Assembly: GCA_021399435.1 (NCBI GenBank) | Contig: JAJTUP010000008.1 | Span: 186,001 to 250,000 of the forward strand | Direction: 5' to 3' | From: Diaporthe sp. PMI_573 | Lineage: Eukaryota; Ascomycota; Sordariomycetes; Diaporthales; Diaporthaceae | Length of the DNA stretch: 64,000 nt | Part shown: piece after piece, positions 33,107 through 43,786 of the stretch | Layout: each line of letters begins with the position of its first letter | How positions within the stretch are numbered: the first letter of the stretch is position 1 | Notes under the pieces: model-generated | The model's database searches: none | Seen by the model: only the letters and a program-made list of their open reading frames with translations | Told to the model about the DNA's origin: nothing | Position numbers and translations under genes: made by a program

Positions 33107-33771
33107 CAGCAGGACCTGGGAGAAGACCCCACCTACGCTGGCCAATCCGTTGGCAACACAATTTGCCAGCTTTCTGGAACCGCCGTGGACGAGACGGCTC
33201 TTATCTCCGATGGCAAGGCGGCTTTCACGCTGGCGGCCTCGGATGCTCTTGTCGTTGCCCTGTGACATTGCTGGTCCGAAGAAGCAGATACCTGCGGACA
33301 GGTATACCCATTCTCAGCGCTGTATCTAGGGTGACTGCGCAAGCTAGAGTACTAAGGCAATTGACATCAGCAAGGTTCCAACCATAGAAAACTCGTTTGC
33401 TCGCATCATTCTAACACAAAATATTATTAGAAGGAGCAGCCTGCATGTAAGGGATGTCACAATGTCACGGTGCTAGTAGGTAGACTAGGTTATGAAGTCT
33501 CAGCGCTGTACGATATCTCACGCTGGGTATTTGACCCTGTAACATTGTGTGAAGGGACTGCTTAAAGTTACTGCTCTACAAGAGTACCTATGTACAAGCA
33601 TAAGAACAAAAATGTGCAACGACTTCGAACAAAACCACTCACACCCACTTCCATTTCTGAATCGACACTTGATTGGAACCAAAAGCAAATGGGAACATGC
33701 TTCCTGACACTGCGAGTACTCTACTCGACACCCAACCACGACAGCCCTCCACATTTTCAGGTCCAACTCGT
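33107..33771. other. Convergent intergenic region, GH79 remnant and CE12 gene
   Basis: Downstream flanks of a plus-strand pseudogene and a minus-strand gene. No supported gene or recognised element. Confidence 0.45.
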
Positions 33772-34603
33772 TCAACAGGAAACAGCCTGTCCATTGGCAT
33801 TCAAGTGAGAAGCAAGGCTGAGTTTGCTTCCACACTTCACGGCCTGCGCAAAGGCGTTGGTGTTGATCTGTGCACCAGCCGGGTTTGTATGTGTGTTGTC
33901 ATTGGGGAAGTAAGTCTTAGCCTTGGTCGGGCCCAGGGCCTGGAATGCAGCAACAGAGTACTTGGTGTGGTCGGCATATTGGACACCAGCCTTTTGTGCA
34001 ACCTGCTTTGCGGTATCGGCAAATGGCCAGTCGGCCTGGAGGGTGTTGCGCTTCCAGTAGTTCCTTGGGACCATGCCTGAAATGACGGGTACTGCGTTCT
34101 TGGCCTTGACGTCTGCGATCATCTTGCGGAGGTACCAGCCAAAGGTGTGGACGGTTTCCTTTGTGCCTTTCGAGGTGGTCACTACGACGGTTTCTTCGCC
34201 GGCGCCAGGGAGAGTGCCACGATCATTGGTGTCGGTCTTTGGATCAACATCGTCGTTGTGGCCCATTTCAATGATGACGAAGTCGCCCGCGTTTGTGGAG
34301 TCAAGGAGAGTTTTCCATTTCCCTTCATTGATGTAGGATCGAGTAGAACGGCCATTCACAGCGAGATTGTCTACGCCGATATTCAGGTAGTTCTTGAGGT
34401 AATAACCCCAGCTAGAGCAAAAAGTCAGAAGCTGAAGATTACTCGATAGACGGCATGCTTTCATACCCTTGAAGAACCGACCCTGCAGCATAGTCTGCCG
34501 TCGTGCTGTCAGAACAGATCAGGACCTTTGGTGCTGCCCCTGCCGCAGCAGGAGCGGCTGAGACAGCAGCGACGAGACTGGTGAGGACAACGAAAAGTTT
34601 CAT
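33772..34603 (-). CDS. Secreted rhamnogalacturonan acetylesterase (CE12, SGNH hydrolase), 258 aa
   Basis: Two exons on minus, 34467-34603 and 33772-34411, with a 55-bp GT-AG intron in phase 2; Q-G-W-G-Y reads across the junction. ATG at 34603 starts a signal peptide (MKLFVVLTSLVAAVSA). The SGNH signature is complete: the block I SDSTTADY motif with Ser33, a Gly-containing block II (VDNLAVNGRSTRSY), block III GHND (EMGHNDDVD), and the catalytic Asp217/His220 pair in NDNTHTNPAG. Length fits the Aspergillus RgaE-like family. The enzyme deacetylates the rhamnogalacturonan I backbone of pectin in the extracellular space, helping lyases act. With the nearby CE16-type esterase and GH79 remnant it suggests a small plant-cell-wall neighbourhood. 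The gene appears intact, and no frameshift is needed. Confidence 0.93.
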
Positions 34604-35719
34604 GGTGGGAGTAAATCGGGCGTAGAAGACACAAAACCGCTACGATGGTCTTCAAGCATATGAGGAGGGGATATGTGTCTCTTTAAATATTTAAATACTC
34701 CTAGCAATTGGGCGAAGCGATGTCTTACTCTAGTGGATTCCTCTACCGTGCTAGGAAAGTATCAAGCACATATAGTACGAGCCTGAAATTGGGCCCTCAG
34801 AGAGACGCGCAAAGTGCCGAAGGTGTGATCGAAAAGTCCGCCAATCGAAAGGGGCATGTGGGGTGTCGGGAAATGTTTCAGGTGAAGTCCACGAATTAAA
34901 AGTTTAGTGGGGTTTGGTGCAACGGATTTACGTGGGGAGTAAGAACCCTCGAACATGATAATTTTTCCACTATATGCGGAAATTACTGTACCAATTAGAC
35001 TTTAACGGATCCTATTCCGTAGAGGACAATAATATGTAGTCGATGGTAGTTCCTACCTGTCCTTGGTGGAAGCTACGCGAGGAACACGACTCAGTTTGTT
35101 TTCGGCATTACTCATCCATTTCCTATGCAGCCGTACCGGGAGAGGAAAGAGGTCGGAGGGATAAGAGGAGTGCCAATCAGCGCTGTGCTCCTCACCCGGA
35201 ATATTCTCTACAGGATAAACATAGACTGGCCGAGAGTATAGTACAGAAACCAGTGTTAGGACTCAAGTAGCTGCACCCTTTTTTGTTCAACAGCAATGAA
35301 ACCCATCTAGTAGTAGATCGTACTAAGTTTGCGATTTTTGTGGCGGGACACGTTATCCCGAATACCAGGGTTGGAAAACGCAGAGCCAGGGCTGAAATAC
35401 CATTTTACAACCTCCGTTGATATCGCGGCTGTATTAAGGTAATATGAACATGAGCCACGGCCCATCATCAATTATACTCTATGCTAGTGCCAAGCAGGTC
35501 GGAAGACGGCATGTGGTGGGTCTTCTAACGTCTAGTCTACCCGTATACTCACCCTTCACGTTAAGAAGGATCAAAGCTATACACGCCTTCTTTCTCGTGG
35601 AAATTGATGGGATGGACACCCCTGTCCGCACTAATTCCGATATTGTGTTGTGTCGCGTTGTCACTTCTCTTGTTGGTGTAAAACGGAGGAGGACGCTTTT
35701 CGTAGTTTAGTGGAAAATA
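34604..35719. other. Promoter side of the CE12 gene and unassigned DNA
   Basis: The first 100 bases upstream of the CE12 start contain an AT-rich TTTAAATATTTAAATA stretch that could serve as its promoter core. Beyond that only short frames occur. A minus frame at 35479-35664 does not resemble the continuation of the neighbouring SDR fragment. Confidence 0.4.
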
Positions 35720-35986
35720 CTACTTACACAGGACGAGGTGTTCATACGCCGTTAAGAACAGCTTTGCTCCGGTCAGAAGCAGAGCGCGAGCTGTCTTAAT
35801 GCCTATTCCAGACGAGGTGCCGGTAATGACGATGACTTTCCCGGCTAGCTTGCCGTTGACTCCTTCGTCCTTAATGAACTGAATGGCTGTTGGATGAGCG
35901 TTACCCGGGCCAGTAGGGTTTGCACGGGCTTCAGCGTAGCGGGACGTAGTGACTGAGTGAAGAAAGTTGGAAGTATACACAATCAA
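35720..35986 (-). pseudogene. Short-chain dehydrogenase/reductase, N-terminal fragment
   Basis: The minus strand encodes an SDR start: RYAEARANPTGPGNAHPTAI and then the Rossmann strand LAGKVIVITGTSSGIGIKTA with the TGxxxGIG cofactor motif, ending at ALLLTGAKLFLTA. A GTATGA donor follows, so an intron may begin there, but no matching downstream exon (NNAG, YxxxK) is found in the next kilobase in any frame. It is therefore called a fragment. Intact relatives are about 320-340 aa NAD(P)-dependent oxidoreductases. The fragment sits in a gene-poor region with other pseudogenes. Confidence 0.65.
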
Positions 35987-38900
35987 GTAATAATGGAATA
36001 TAACTGTCTCTAATGGTTCTGGATCTGGATTGAGAGCATTGGTGAACTATTTGTCCTTCTTACAGTAGCCTGTTTCAGCGTTGATATATAATCATGCGCT
36101 GATTAGAAAAGCCAGCGAGTTTCTTAGACCCCTGCCAGTGAACCTCAGACGGCATACCGGAAGTTAATAGCGCTTACTTTTTGCCTTACAAAGCAACTAA
36201 CTCAAGAAGTCTTCTGTAAAACAAACCTAGTAGCCTTCGGCGTTGCATAATTTAGAGCATGGTTTGTTATAATGACCAGTTTTGTTTAGCTGCACCCCGA
36301 TTCCTGGCGAATATCAACTTATGACATTTTCTCCTCCTTTTACCTAGCTCGCGGACTAGATTTTGCGCTTGTTGCGTTACTTAGCGAACCTCAAGCGGCA
36401 GCCGGACACATCTCCACTCCAGAACTGGGATAAGCACAAGCTGTCTGCTTGTCTTCACAGTCGTTCAATCCACAATCTGTGCATTTTGTTGTGGTAGTAT
36501 ATACGACGACTCTGTGTACACGGCGAAACGCTGACCCGACGGCAAGGCTCGTGAAATCCTTGCCGGGTACAATTGCCGATCGATGACTAAGATCTGGTGG
36601 ATCTCTCTTCCCGCGCGCGGGAATAGTAGCAGACACGGACCACCCACGCAGCCTCCCACACATGCCGAGCGCCAAGCTGAACGTTGTATTCTCCAGTGTA
36701 TCCGAGCCGGAGATTATGCGAGGTGGGCACGCGTTTCCTCCCGTTCTAGAGGAAACCACCTTGGCGGCTCCTCGCTGTTAAGGGGAAGGCAGTATTGGGT
36801 CACTAGATATGCGAGATCTAAGCGACATCTAGTTTCTTGAGCCCTGGGCCAGTCTCCTTGATCTTTGTCTGCGTCTACTGCTTGAGTGAGGCTCCTGGGA
36901 GAACATGACTCCTCCCTTCCTCGCGACTCTGTCGCCAGCCTTATTGTGTGCTACCAAGGCGCCTGCCATCGCTTGTGAAGCGTCGACTCCCAACACCCTG
37001 GACCCTGGCTAATATCTAGTTGCTAGCCCTCGATGTCGTCGAGAACACTACAATCACATCCGAGTCCTTGGCCGGCGACAAGTTCTGCCAGGTTACCAGA
37101 TAAACGCTAGGGCATTAAGTGCGCAGTGCTTATGCTATACTGTGGCTATATCGATATTAATTATATTGATGATGATTGGGGCTTTTGAGACGATAGCTAG
37201 ACGATTCACCTTGTGTAAAACTAGGCAGTGAGTCATGTGTTCGTCGTAGGTGGTTCTAATAGGTCCCTGCTTCTATAATCGTTACCTCTATGCTAAGCTA
37301 ATGGCCAAACAAGCCACAGAAGTCACGGACCCACACCACTATAATAATAAAGTTAATTAAAGATTTCAGCGACACCTATTTCGCCCTTTACTGTATAGTA
37401 ATATGAATTAAACATCCTTGTACTGAATCTGAATTGTAGCCCGACAAGTCTGCATATTATGACAAGGTTTAGTTGGACGACCTCTCATTCTACAGCAGAA
37501 CTTGATTAGCTGCAGCATCAACCAGTCCATCCACGCCTATTGCTAATTAGTGAAGCGCTGCTGCGTCCCTCTAATTAACATCCGCCAATAAATTAAATCT
37601 TTAAGTTAACTAAACGTTCTAAAGATAGTTAGCTATGTTTGTAAGCCACTCTAGTTTACATAGTATTAGTTTATCCTATATAAGCCAGCTTCGTAGTTTG
37701 CTTCTATAAATATAAAATCCTACTTCTTATAATACCCTAGGGTATATTTATAGTAGATAGTCTAGCATATTATTATACATTTAGATTAATTACATATGCT
37801 TCTCCTCGTAAATTTGTTTTCGGATTTTTATTAGGAATAAGTCACAAACTATCTACCACAAGAGAGCCTACGTCTGATGCCAATGGACCCGGCTAATTCG
37901 CCCAAGTTGCCTTTGACACCCAGTCAGTAACAGATGTACCATAGAGATCGGAAAGTCTTGACACTGTTTGGAATAGGCGCCACTTTCTTTAATGAGACAG
38001 TAGTGAGCTTAAAGATGAATTGTGGCTCCTGCTTTTATAATTGGTAGGCTTTTAGGTTCTGAGATTTCACGTGTGCTTCTAGCTCTTCAACTTGGGCCTG
38101 GCGAAGCATGGGATGTTCAAACTAATTCAAGGTTCGATTTTGTGATTTTCGACACTGTATAGGCTCAATGCTATTGCCGACTCGGCCCTGTGTTGGTTAT
38201 ATCATAGCCAGGGCATTAGGTTGCCAGCGTTGGTCCGACGGGACCAGTGTGAGGCTATTCGCCGAAGTTGTTAGTCGGCCCATCTACTCAGGCAAACAGG
38301 CTCCGGCATTATCCAGGCCGGCCCGTCCGGCCTACTTCCTCTTCTGCTTCTCTGCTTGGTCTCACCTTCGTGTGAAATGCATTATGATGCGAGACCACCA
38401 CAATAGGAAGACCAAAGCCTTGCTAACGAAACTTGCGAGGAAATTGATCATGAATGAGTGGTTTCTAATATTCATGACCAAAAATCTAGGGGCGGTGACT
38501 TGCATTACCTAGTAGGATAGGAACGTACATGGGAGCCTGCAGAGAACATACTACACCTGACGGATGTGGTTGAGCGATGGAATGCTAAGTTGAAGCTGGT
38601 GCTAGAGAAGCCGCAGAAGAAAGCAATTCCCGGAGGCAAAGAAGCAGTGATAGCAGTGTGAGAAAGAATAAAGCTCGAGGACGGCCGTAAGAACAATGGT
38701 GGTGTTTAAGCTACTCCGAAACCCAAACAGAGCTAGATACGGGACTTGCATCTCAAATCAGCCAGTCCTATTCAAATATCAAATTTAATACAGAGCCCCA
38801 CGTCGCCGCGATGTCTAATTGTTAAGCAGCCCAGATCTAATTGTCCATCAAGCTTGGTGTCAGTTCCCAGAACTGCCTCATCTGGTCTGAAATGTAGGAA

Positions 38901-39160
38901 CCCTGCGGTCAGACAGCCAATCGCAGGGAGCCCAGGCTTCAAATATTGTTAGTCTCAGGAAGGGGAAAGGGCTTGCAAGGGCTCGTTGGCGGTGGTTTGT
39001 GGCGGCGCTGTAAGAGTTGCAATTGTACCAATCACTTGCCATTAAGCCTCGAGACCCAAGTAAATGGTACAATGCAAGCAAAACACCACCAAGACATTGC
39101 AATGTCTCCATCCAAGCCTTGACGCCTGTCTTCCGTGGCCACCCGACCTACACATGATTC
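35987..39160. other. Gene-free, partly AT-rich region
   Basis: About 37100-37850 is AT-rich, with many TA steps and short AT tracts, consistent with RIP-decayed repeats, though no element is recognisable. A minus frame at 36391-36759 ends with a cysteine-rich stretch (KCTDCGLNDCEDKQTAC), which resembles no family I know. A plus frame at 38168-38512 has no domain. No gene is supported. Confidence 0.4.
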
Positions 39161-39798
39161 ATGCATACCTTCGACTTGTCTGAGCATGATTCGGTACGCG
39201 AAAAGCTTTTCCGTGGTTTCTTCACACAATGCGCATTCAATGGTGGCCGGTTTGTTGAAACTTGCGATCATAGATCCTGTGGCCTTTTTATGCCGCCAGG
39301 TGCAAGGGCGGCGAATTTATTGACAATATTACAAGCAGGCCTCCTGTCTACGCTCTGGTATATTGGCTTAGGTTCTTTAAAGGTCGCTTACCTCTTATTT
39401 TTTGCATACCTGCCTCTCCTTTTTGCTTCTTCTTGTTAATCATGCCACTAATACGTACCTCCTTTACAGCGTGCTATGCTCGAGTTCGCCCCTGATTCTG
39501 AGCATGTATACAAGCAGGAATTTCCTCAAGGAAAAGCAGAAGAATCAGTGGTATATCTTTATCATGGGTACACCAGTCGACTATCGACAGCAAGGACTTG
39601 CTATTACATTGATTAAGTATGTACAAGAGCAGGCCATGAGGGAAAAGTGTTCAACTTGGTTGGAGGTTGCAACAGAAATCTCGAAACCTCTACCTGAAGT
39701 ACAGTTTTGTGAACCACGGAGAAATTGTGCTAGGGAAGGGAAATGTTGACCGGAATGGTCTGTCAATGAAAGCTGGTGAGGGGATCGTAATTTGGTAG
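39161..39798 (+). pseudogene. GNAT-family N-acetyltransferase, frameshifted
   Basis: Pieces in several frames align in order with a fungal GNAT protein. 39161-39380 gives VREKLFRGFFTQCAFNGG to LLSTLWYIGLGSLK. A GT...CAG intron-like stretch follows (acceptor near 39470). Then RAMLEFAPDSEHVYKQEF, a frame change near 39520-39545, WYIFIMGTPVDYRQQGLA (the acetyl-CoA binding block, RxxGL/A), TWLEVATEIS, a second frame change near 39686, and finally NLYLKYSFVNHGEIVLGKGN, ending at TAG 39796-39798. At least two frameshifts disable the gene. The substrate is unknown. The decay is by small indels, not by stop codons alone. Confidence 0.7.
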
Positions 39799-40062
39799 AT
39801 ATCATGGCGCCCTTGAGCAAGGGCAAAGAGGTCTCGCCGACACATACCTCATAAATGTCTTGCGAAACCCATTCGTAACGCCCTAATAGGCTCGGCCGGT
39901 CTTCTCCGTCCTCCGATTTGTCTCGATAATTTGACGGCACTCTATTTCACGGCCAATTCCCGTTGATCGCCCCCGATCACTTGACTTCCATGAACTCTAC
40001 AAGCACCAAAACTTGGCCCTGTCCGCCCAGCATCCCCTGAAACCCTCTCTCCAGCACCCACT
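39799..40062. other. Short spacer between two pseudogenes
   Basis: No gene or repeat recognised. Confidence 0.4.
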
Positions 40063-40590
40063 ATGTCGTTTGCATCTGTCCCGGGCCTTCCACCTGACGG
40101 AGTCGGGGCTAAATCCTTGGCATTGTAGGCTGGGTCGGCGCTGCTATAGCTACCATTTTTGTTGTTCTGCTCATTTACAGCCGATTATTTATCACGCACT
40201 CCCCAGGATGGGACGATCCCATCATCGTCTTTGCCGCGATATTGAGTCTGATCACCACTGCGCTGGACATGACAATATCCTACGGCATCGGGCGACCACG
40301 TATACGACTTGTCCAACGACGACACCGTCAACACCCTATACTATAGCGCCATCCTGCGGCCGTTCGGTATTACCGCCCACTGCTTGCCAAAGCTGGCCGT
40401 CGTCATCGCTATAATCAGGTTAATGGGGACGGAAAAGCGTAGTATCTGGTTTCTGTACTCAGTCATCGCCGTACTCTTCATCACTTCCGGGCTCTCTTTC
40501 GTCTTGCTCTTTGCGCAGTGCGACCCAGCAGATCACCTCTGGCATCCGCTTTCTCCAGCCAATTGTTTTCCCAATTATGCACTTAACTAA
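40063..40590 (+). pseudogene. Rhodopsin-domain (PTH11/SAT5-like) integral membrane protein, frameshifted and truncated
   Basis: ATG at 40063 opens MSFASVPGLPPDGVGAKSL. A frame change at about 40117-40123 leads to GIVGWVGAAIATIFVVLLIY (TM1) and SPGWDDPIIVFAAILSLITT (TM2). A second change near 40293 leads to YDLSNDDTVNTLYYSAILRP, AVVIAIIRLMG, LYSVIAVLFITSGLSFVLLF (TM4) and AQCDPADHLWHP. After CFPNYALN a stop ends the frame and the later helices are missing. The fungal rhodopsin-domain family typically has seven helices and a CxP...LW.P block as seen here. The family includes the pathogenicity receptor PTH11 and many functionally unknown proteins. This copy is non-functional. Confidence 0.7.
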
Positions 40591-40873
40591 TTTCAGGCTA
40601 CTGATGAGTTCTGACTTTTATATAATTCATATCAAAAACAGATTTGCTTACTAGATAGTGAACATAGAGCTGTGAGGTATTTATATGAGCAGAGCTGTAT
40701 GTAATGCAGAGACCCACACGGTCCACATTCGTGATTCCCTATGCTGCGAGAAGCTTTCCGAAATTTCCAACTATGGTCAAAATTCTTGTTCACACTCTGT
40801 TGCATCTAGTTGCGGTGTTTCTTAAAAAAGGTAGTCGTCATGTCGACAACTAACCTTACGTGGAGTGGCATCC
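40591..40873. other. Spacer
   Basis: Convergent flanks of a plus-strand pseudogene and the minus-strand lipocalin-like gene; nothing else recognised. Confidence 0.4.
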
Positions 40874-42143
40874 CTAAATGAAAGAAAGCTGCTCTACATG
40901 ACCGAAAAATGTGACATCTTCGCCGTCCCAAGTTCCCGAACCTTGACCATATGCCTCGGTGATGTTATATCCCGGGTACCCAGCCGCCGGCGATGCCTCC
41001 GAATGTGTGGCCGATTGCTCAATGTTGAAGGTAGCGTTGCGTGTTGGGATGTCCAGGATGAAGCTTCGGAAGTAAGTCAGGCCGCTCTTCTCACTGACAT
41101 AGGGGCTGGCTGCCCTAGAGGTGTTAGAGCTGATCTCAACGACCTCGTGGAGGCCGCTGGAGTGCCAAATAGTAGCCCAAGCGCGGTTGCTCAAGGTGCC
41201 GTCCTTGGTAGGAGCTAATTGCCAACAGTGTACCATGATGCCGTTTGAGAGGTAGAGCCAGAAGCCTAGATGGCCACCGGGGATGCCAAAGGTACCGGTC
41301 TGCCGCTCAAAGAAGCCAATGGACTGCGTCGTGTCGATATCGACGTACGTGCCATCGATCATGATTTTGCCATCAACACGAAGTGTTGGATTGCCCTTGC
41401 GGAGAGGTTAGACTAATACCGGTTGAGCTTGGGGAAGCGTGCTTACCCAGTACCACGAATAACCTGGAATGAGACGTCTGTAATCATTACCACTCTCCTC
41501 ATTGGCCGCAATGGTGACACCCCCACTTCCGCCGACATATATATTCTTGCCGGTCGGAGTGAAATGCACGTCGATGTTGACCCCAGCGAAATCACAGTTG
41601 TAGTACATGTCAGTGTAGTTGTCACCTCCAGCTGGACTAGAGAAGTTCTGAATGGCCGATTGGAGGAAGACCTGCCCCTCGCGTCCCTCACCAGGAGCAA
41701 AAGCTGTTCCGGACGCTGCTTCTTGCTCAAGGTTTTGGAGGTCGTTCAAGACGAAGATCCCAGTGGTTGAATCCAGACGGAAATTGGGGGCAACTGTGAC
41801 GTGATACTTTCTTCCATCGCGGAGAGTCAACCACATTAAGAAGAAGTAACTGTTGTTAAATACTTATCAGTGACGTTGATGTCGTACGGACAATATTGAA
41901 GCACAACGGACCTGTTCAGGTTCCCAGTGCCTGGGTCGAGCCAGGCCATTGTCTTGCGAACATCGTAGCGGCCAACATTGGTCTGCGGTGACACGTGAGC
42001 TAGGGCGCGGCTTCTGAACTACAGTTTGTACATACTCCATCATTCTCGATTGTGGTGATTGGAAACTCAGGCGGTGCAAAACTGGGAATATCGACAGCAG
42101 AGACCGCCGCCAGCAAGGTGGCCAAAGTGGTCGTGAAATGCAT
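40874..42143 (-). CDS. Secreted CrtC/AttH-type lipocalin-like protein (kievitone hydratase / Diels-Alderase superfamily), 367 aa
   Basis: Four exons on minus: 42036-42143, 41912-41982, 41447-41849 and 40874-41395; introns of 53, 62 and 51 bp, all GT-AG with consistent phase (the last acceptor is AAG). ATG at 42143 starts a signal peptide (MHFTTTLATLLAAVSA). The joined product reads AWLDPGTGNLNSYFFLMWLT over intron 2 and YSWYWGNPTLRVDGKIMIDG over intron 3. The C-terminal barrel has DGTYVDIDTTQSIGFFERQ and GGHLGFWLYLSNGIMVHCWQ, the pattern of the fungal lipocalin-9/CrtC-like fold. Members include kievitone hydratase (phytoalexin detoxification) and the Diels-Alderases of polyketide clusters. 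No polyketide synthase is nearby, so a secreted detoxification enzyme is a little more likely, but the reaction cannot be assigned. The gene appears intact among pseudogenes. Confidence 0.65.
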
Positions 42144-42790
42144 ATGGAAGGATGGATTCTTCGACGGTATTCGGGGTGTTGTGGATGAAATGATGCTGGT
42201 GATAAGTTGCATTTGAACTTTCCGGCGCTCACCCAAGGTCGCGATGGACCTTATACTTAGATCAATGTTTCTTCATTCCATATTCGTCTAACTATCTGTG
42301 GGCCACGCGTACACAGAGGTCTAATATTGGTCGCTGGAGGTCAATCCTATCCATGGCCGCGAATCGCGAAACCCCTATCACTCGTACTCGCACTGAGTAT
42401 AGGTTACCAATTTCCCGAATGGCACTCACAGCCATGCTAAGCATACATAACTATCCAAGTTGCGGCATAGTTGGTGCGCAAGGATGGTTCCTCGTATGAT
42501 TATGAGTAAACTCTCAATGGGAAGGAGCTGTACACTGGCGCTATTTTACGTCTGCTTGCGGGTTTTGCCATATGTAGGTAGTTCTTCCCCGCATGCAGCT
42601 GGTGACAGACTGACACGGCGCGCCCGCGGGTTGGGCCCAGCCCAACGGACCTCTAACCAAAGGGGGACAGGCCCCGCTTTCACTCGCATACGAGCTATAC
42701 GGCTGTACGACTATACGAGTAAATACGAGCTATAACATGCCATAATACTAAAGCTGCCGCGCACTCTGATCGACATATCTCTGCGATGGC
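42144..42790. other. Divergent intergenic region
   Basis: Promoter region between the minus-strand lipocalin-like gene and a plus-strand degenerate gene. A short run of ACGAGCTATACGGCTGTACGACTATACGAG-type sequence near 42685-42730 is an irregular direct repeat of ACGAGCTATA / ACGACTATA units. No gene is recognised. Confidence 0.4.
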
Positions 42791-43786
42791 ATGGAAGGCG
42801 GCACCACCTCAGAGTCCCCATCACAACCCAAACACACTGTCCATTTACCATCCCCTCATCGAATAGACCCCGACAGAACCCCAACAGCACCTTCTGCCGG
42901 ACAGAGCAGCGCCTCGAAGCGGCAGTATCGAGGAACAGCGCTACGATACTCCCGCCGTCCCATTCTCCGGCCGTCGTCTCCAGGAAAGCGAAGCTCAAGT
43001 CCTGTGAAGTTGGTAGGAGACCTCCAACTGCTCGAGAAACCCGTTCAGCTTGTCGAGCTTGGGGGACGGCGACGCAAGGACATCCTGCCCGAGGATGTGC
43101 AAGAGGTTGCAAGGGAGATCAGCAGTTACGTGGAATGTAGATTTGTCCCCGGACTTATAAGGCAAGAGTTTGTCGAAATGCTCGATCGTGATGTGGAGGA
43201 CGTCCCAGAACACTGGTTCCGGCGTGATGATAATACATCAAAGCAGAGACATGTGGCCCTCTTGGGCTAACTATATTGGTTGAGGTCCGTACACCTCTCG
43301 GCCGTTGAGTTGAGCGAGCTTGGCTGCTCCGAACCTGCCTGGAACATTAAGGTCTACTAGCCACTCCTCGACCTGGCAATAGACGATGATCCCGGGTCTG
43401 AAGAAATGCATGGTAGCTGTCGCGTCACGGTGGAGTATGTCTCGACTGCCACTTTGACGGGCGATTGCATACCGCGGCTACGGGCTCCGTCTAGGGGTGA
43501 CGCAGACCCGACGTATCGTCACCCTGATGAGACATTATCTAGCACTGGTTCCCTCCTGGCGTGTTCGGCTACGTCTAGCGACACTGCCACACGGACTACG
43601 TACTGCCACAGGCCGGGACTGTCCATAAGAGCCTCTTCTTTGAACCCGGGGCAGCAAACTTTGACGTATTCCTTTGACCAGGATGTGACCATGTTGCACA
43701 GCATATACCCATATAAGGCACCGCTGTTCCACAAGACGAGGCTGAGGGGGATTATCACTGTTGTCCTAAAGAAATCGAGAGAATAA
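42791..43786 (+). pseudogene. Decayed gene of a fungal PD-(D/E)XK nuclease-like family (tentative)
   Basis: 42791-43270 is open (159 codons): a disordered Ser/Pro/Arg-rich N terminus, then LPEDVQEVAREISSYVECRF, VPGLIRQEFVEMLDRDVEDV and PEHWFRR. Beyond the stop, further in-order pieces appear: LSELGCSEPAWNIKVY, PLLDLAID, VTVEYVSTATLTGDCIPRL. The pattern matches what I recall of a widespread fungal family with an N-terminal helical block, a conserved E/AWN.EVH.PLL motif and a C-terminal PD-(D/E)XK-like fold. The catalytic part is not recognisable here; 43406-43786 is open but drifts. The family assignment is from memory of the pattern, hence low confidence. These proteins are often expanded in plant-pathogenic ascomycetes and found near repeats. 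Confidence 0.4.

Noticed and set aside
41911..41982. Alternative longer second exon of the lipocalin-like gene, reading on past 41911 (RSVVLQYCPYD)
   Set aside because: Splicing at the GTCCGT donor joins NLN to SYFFLMWLTL in phase and with a 62-bp intron. The longer reading has no phase-compatible acceptor of normal length.
25815..42143. Secondary-metabolite gene cluster around the LigM-like and CrtC-like genes
   Set aside because: No polyketide synthase, peptide synthetase, terpene cyclase or cytochrome P450 was recognised in the window.
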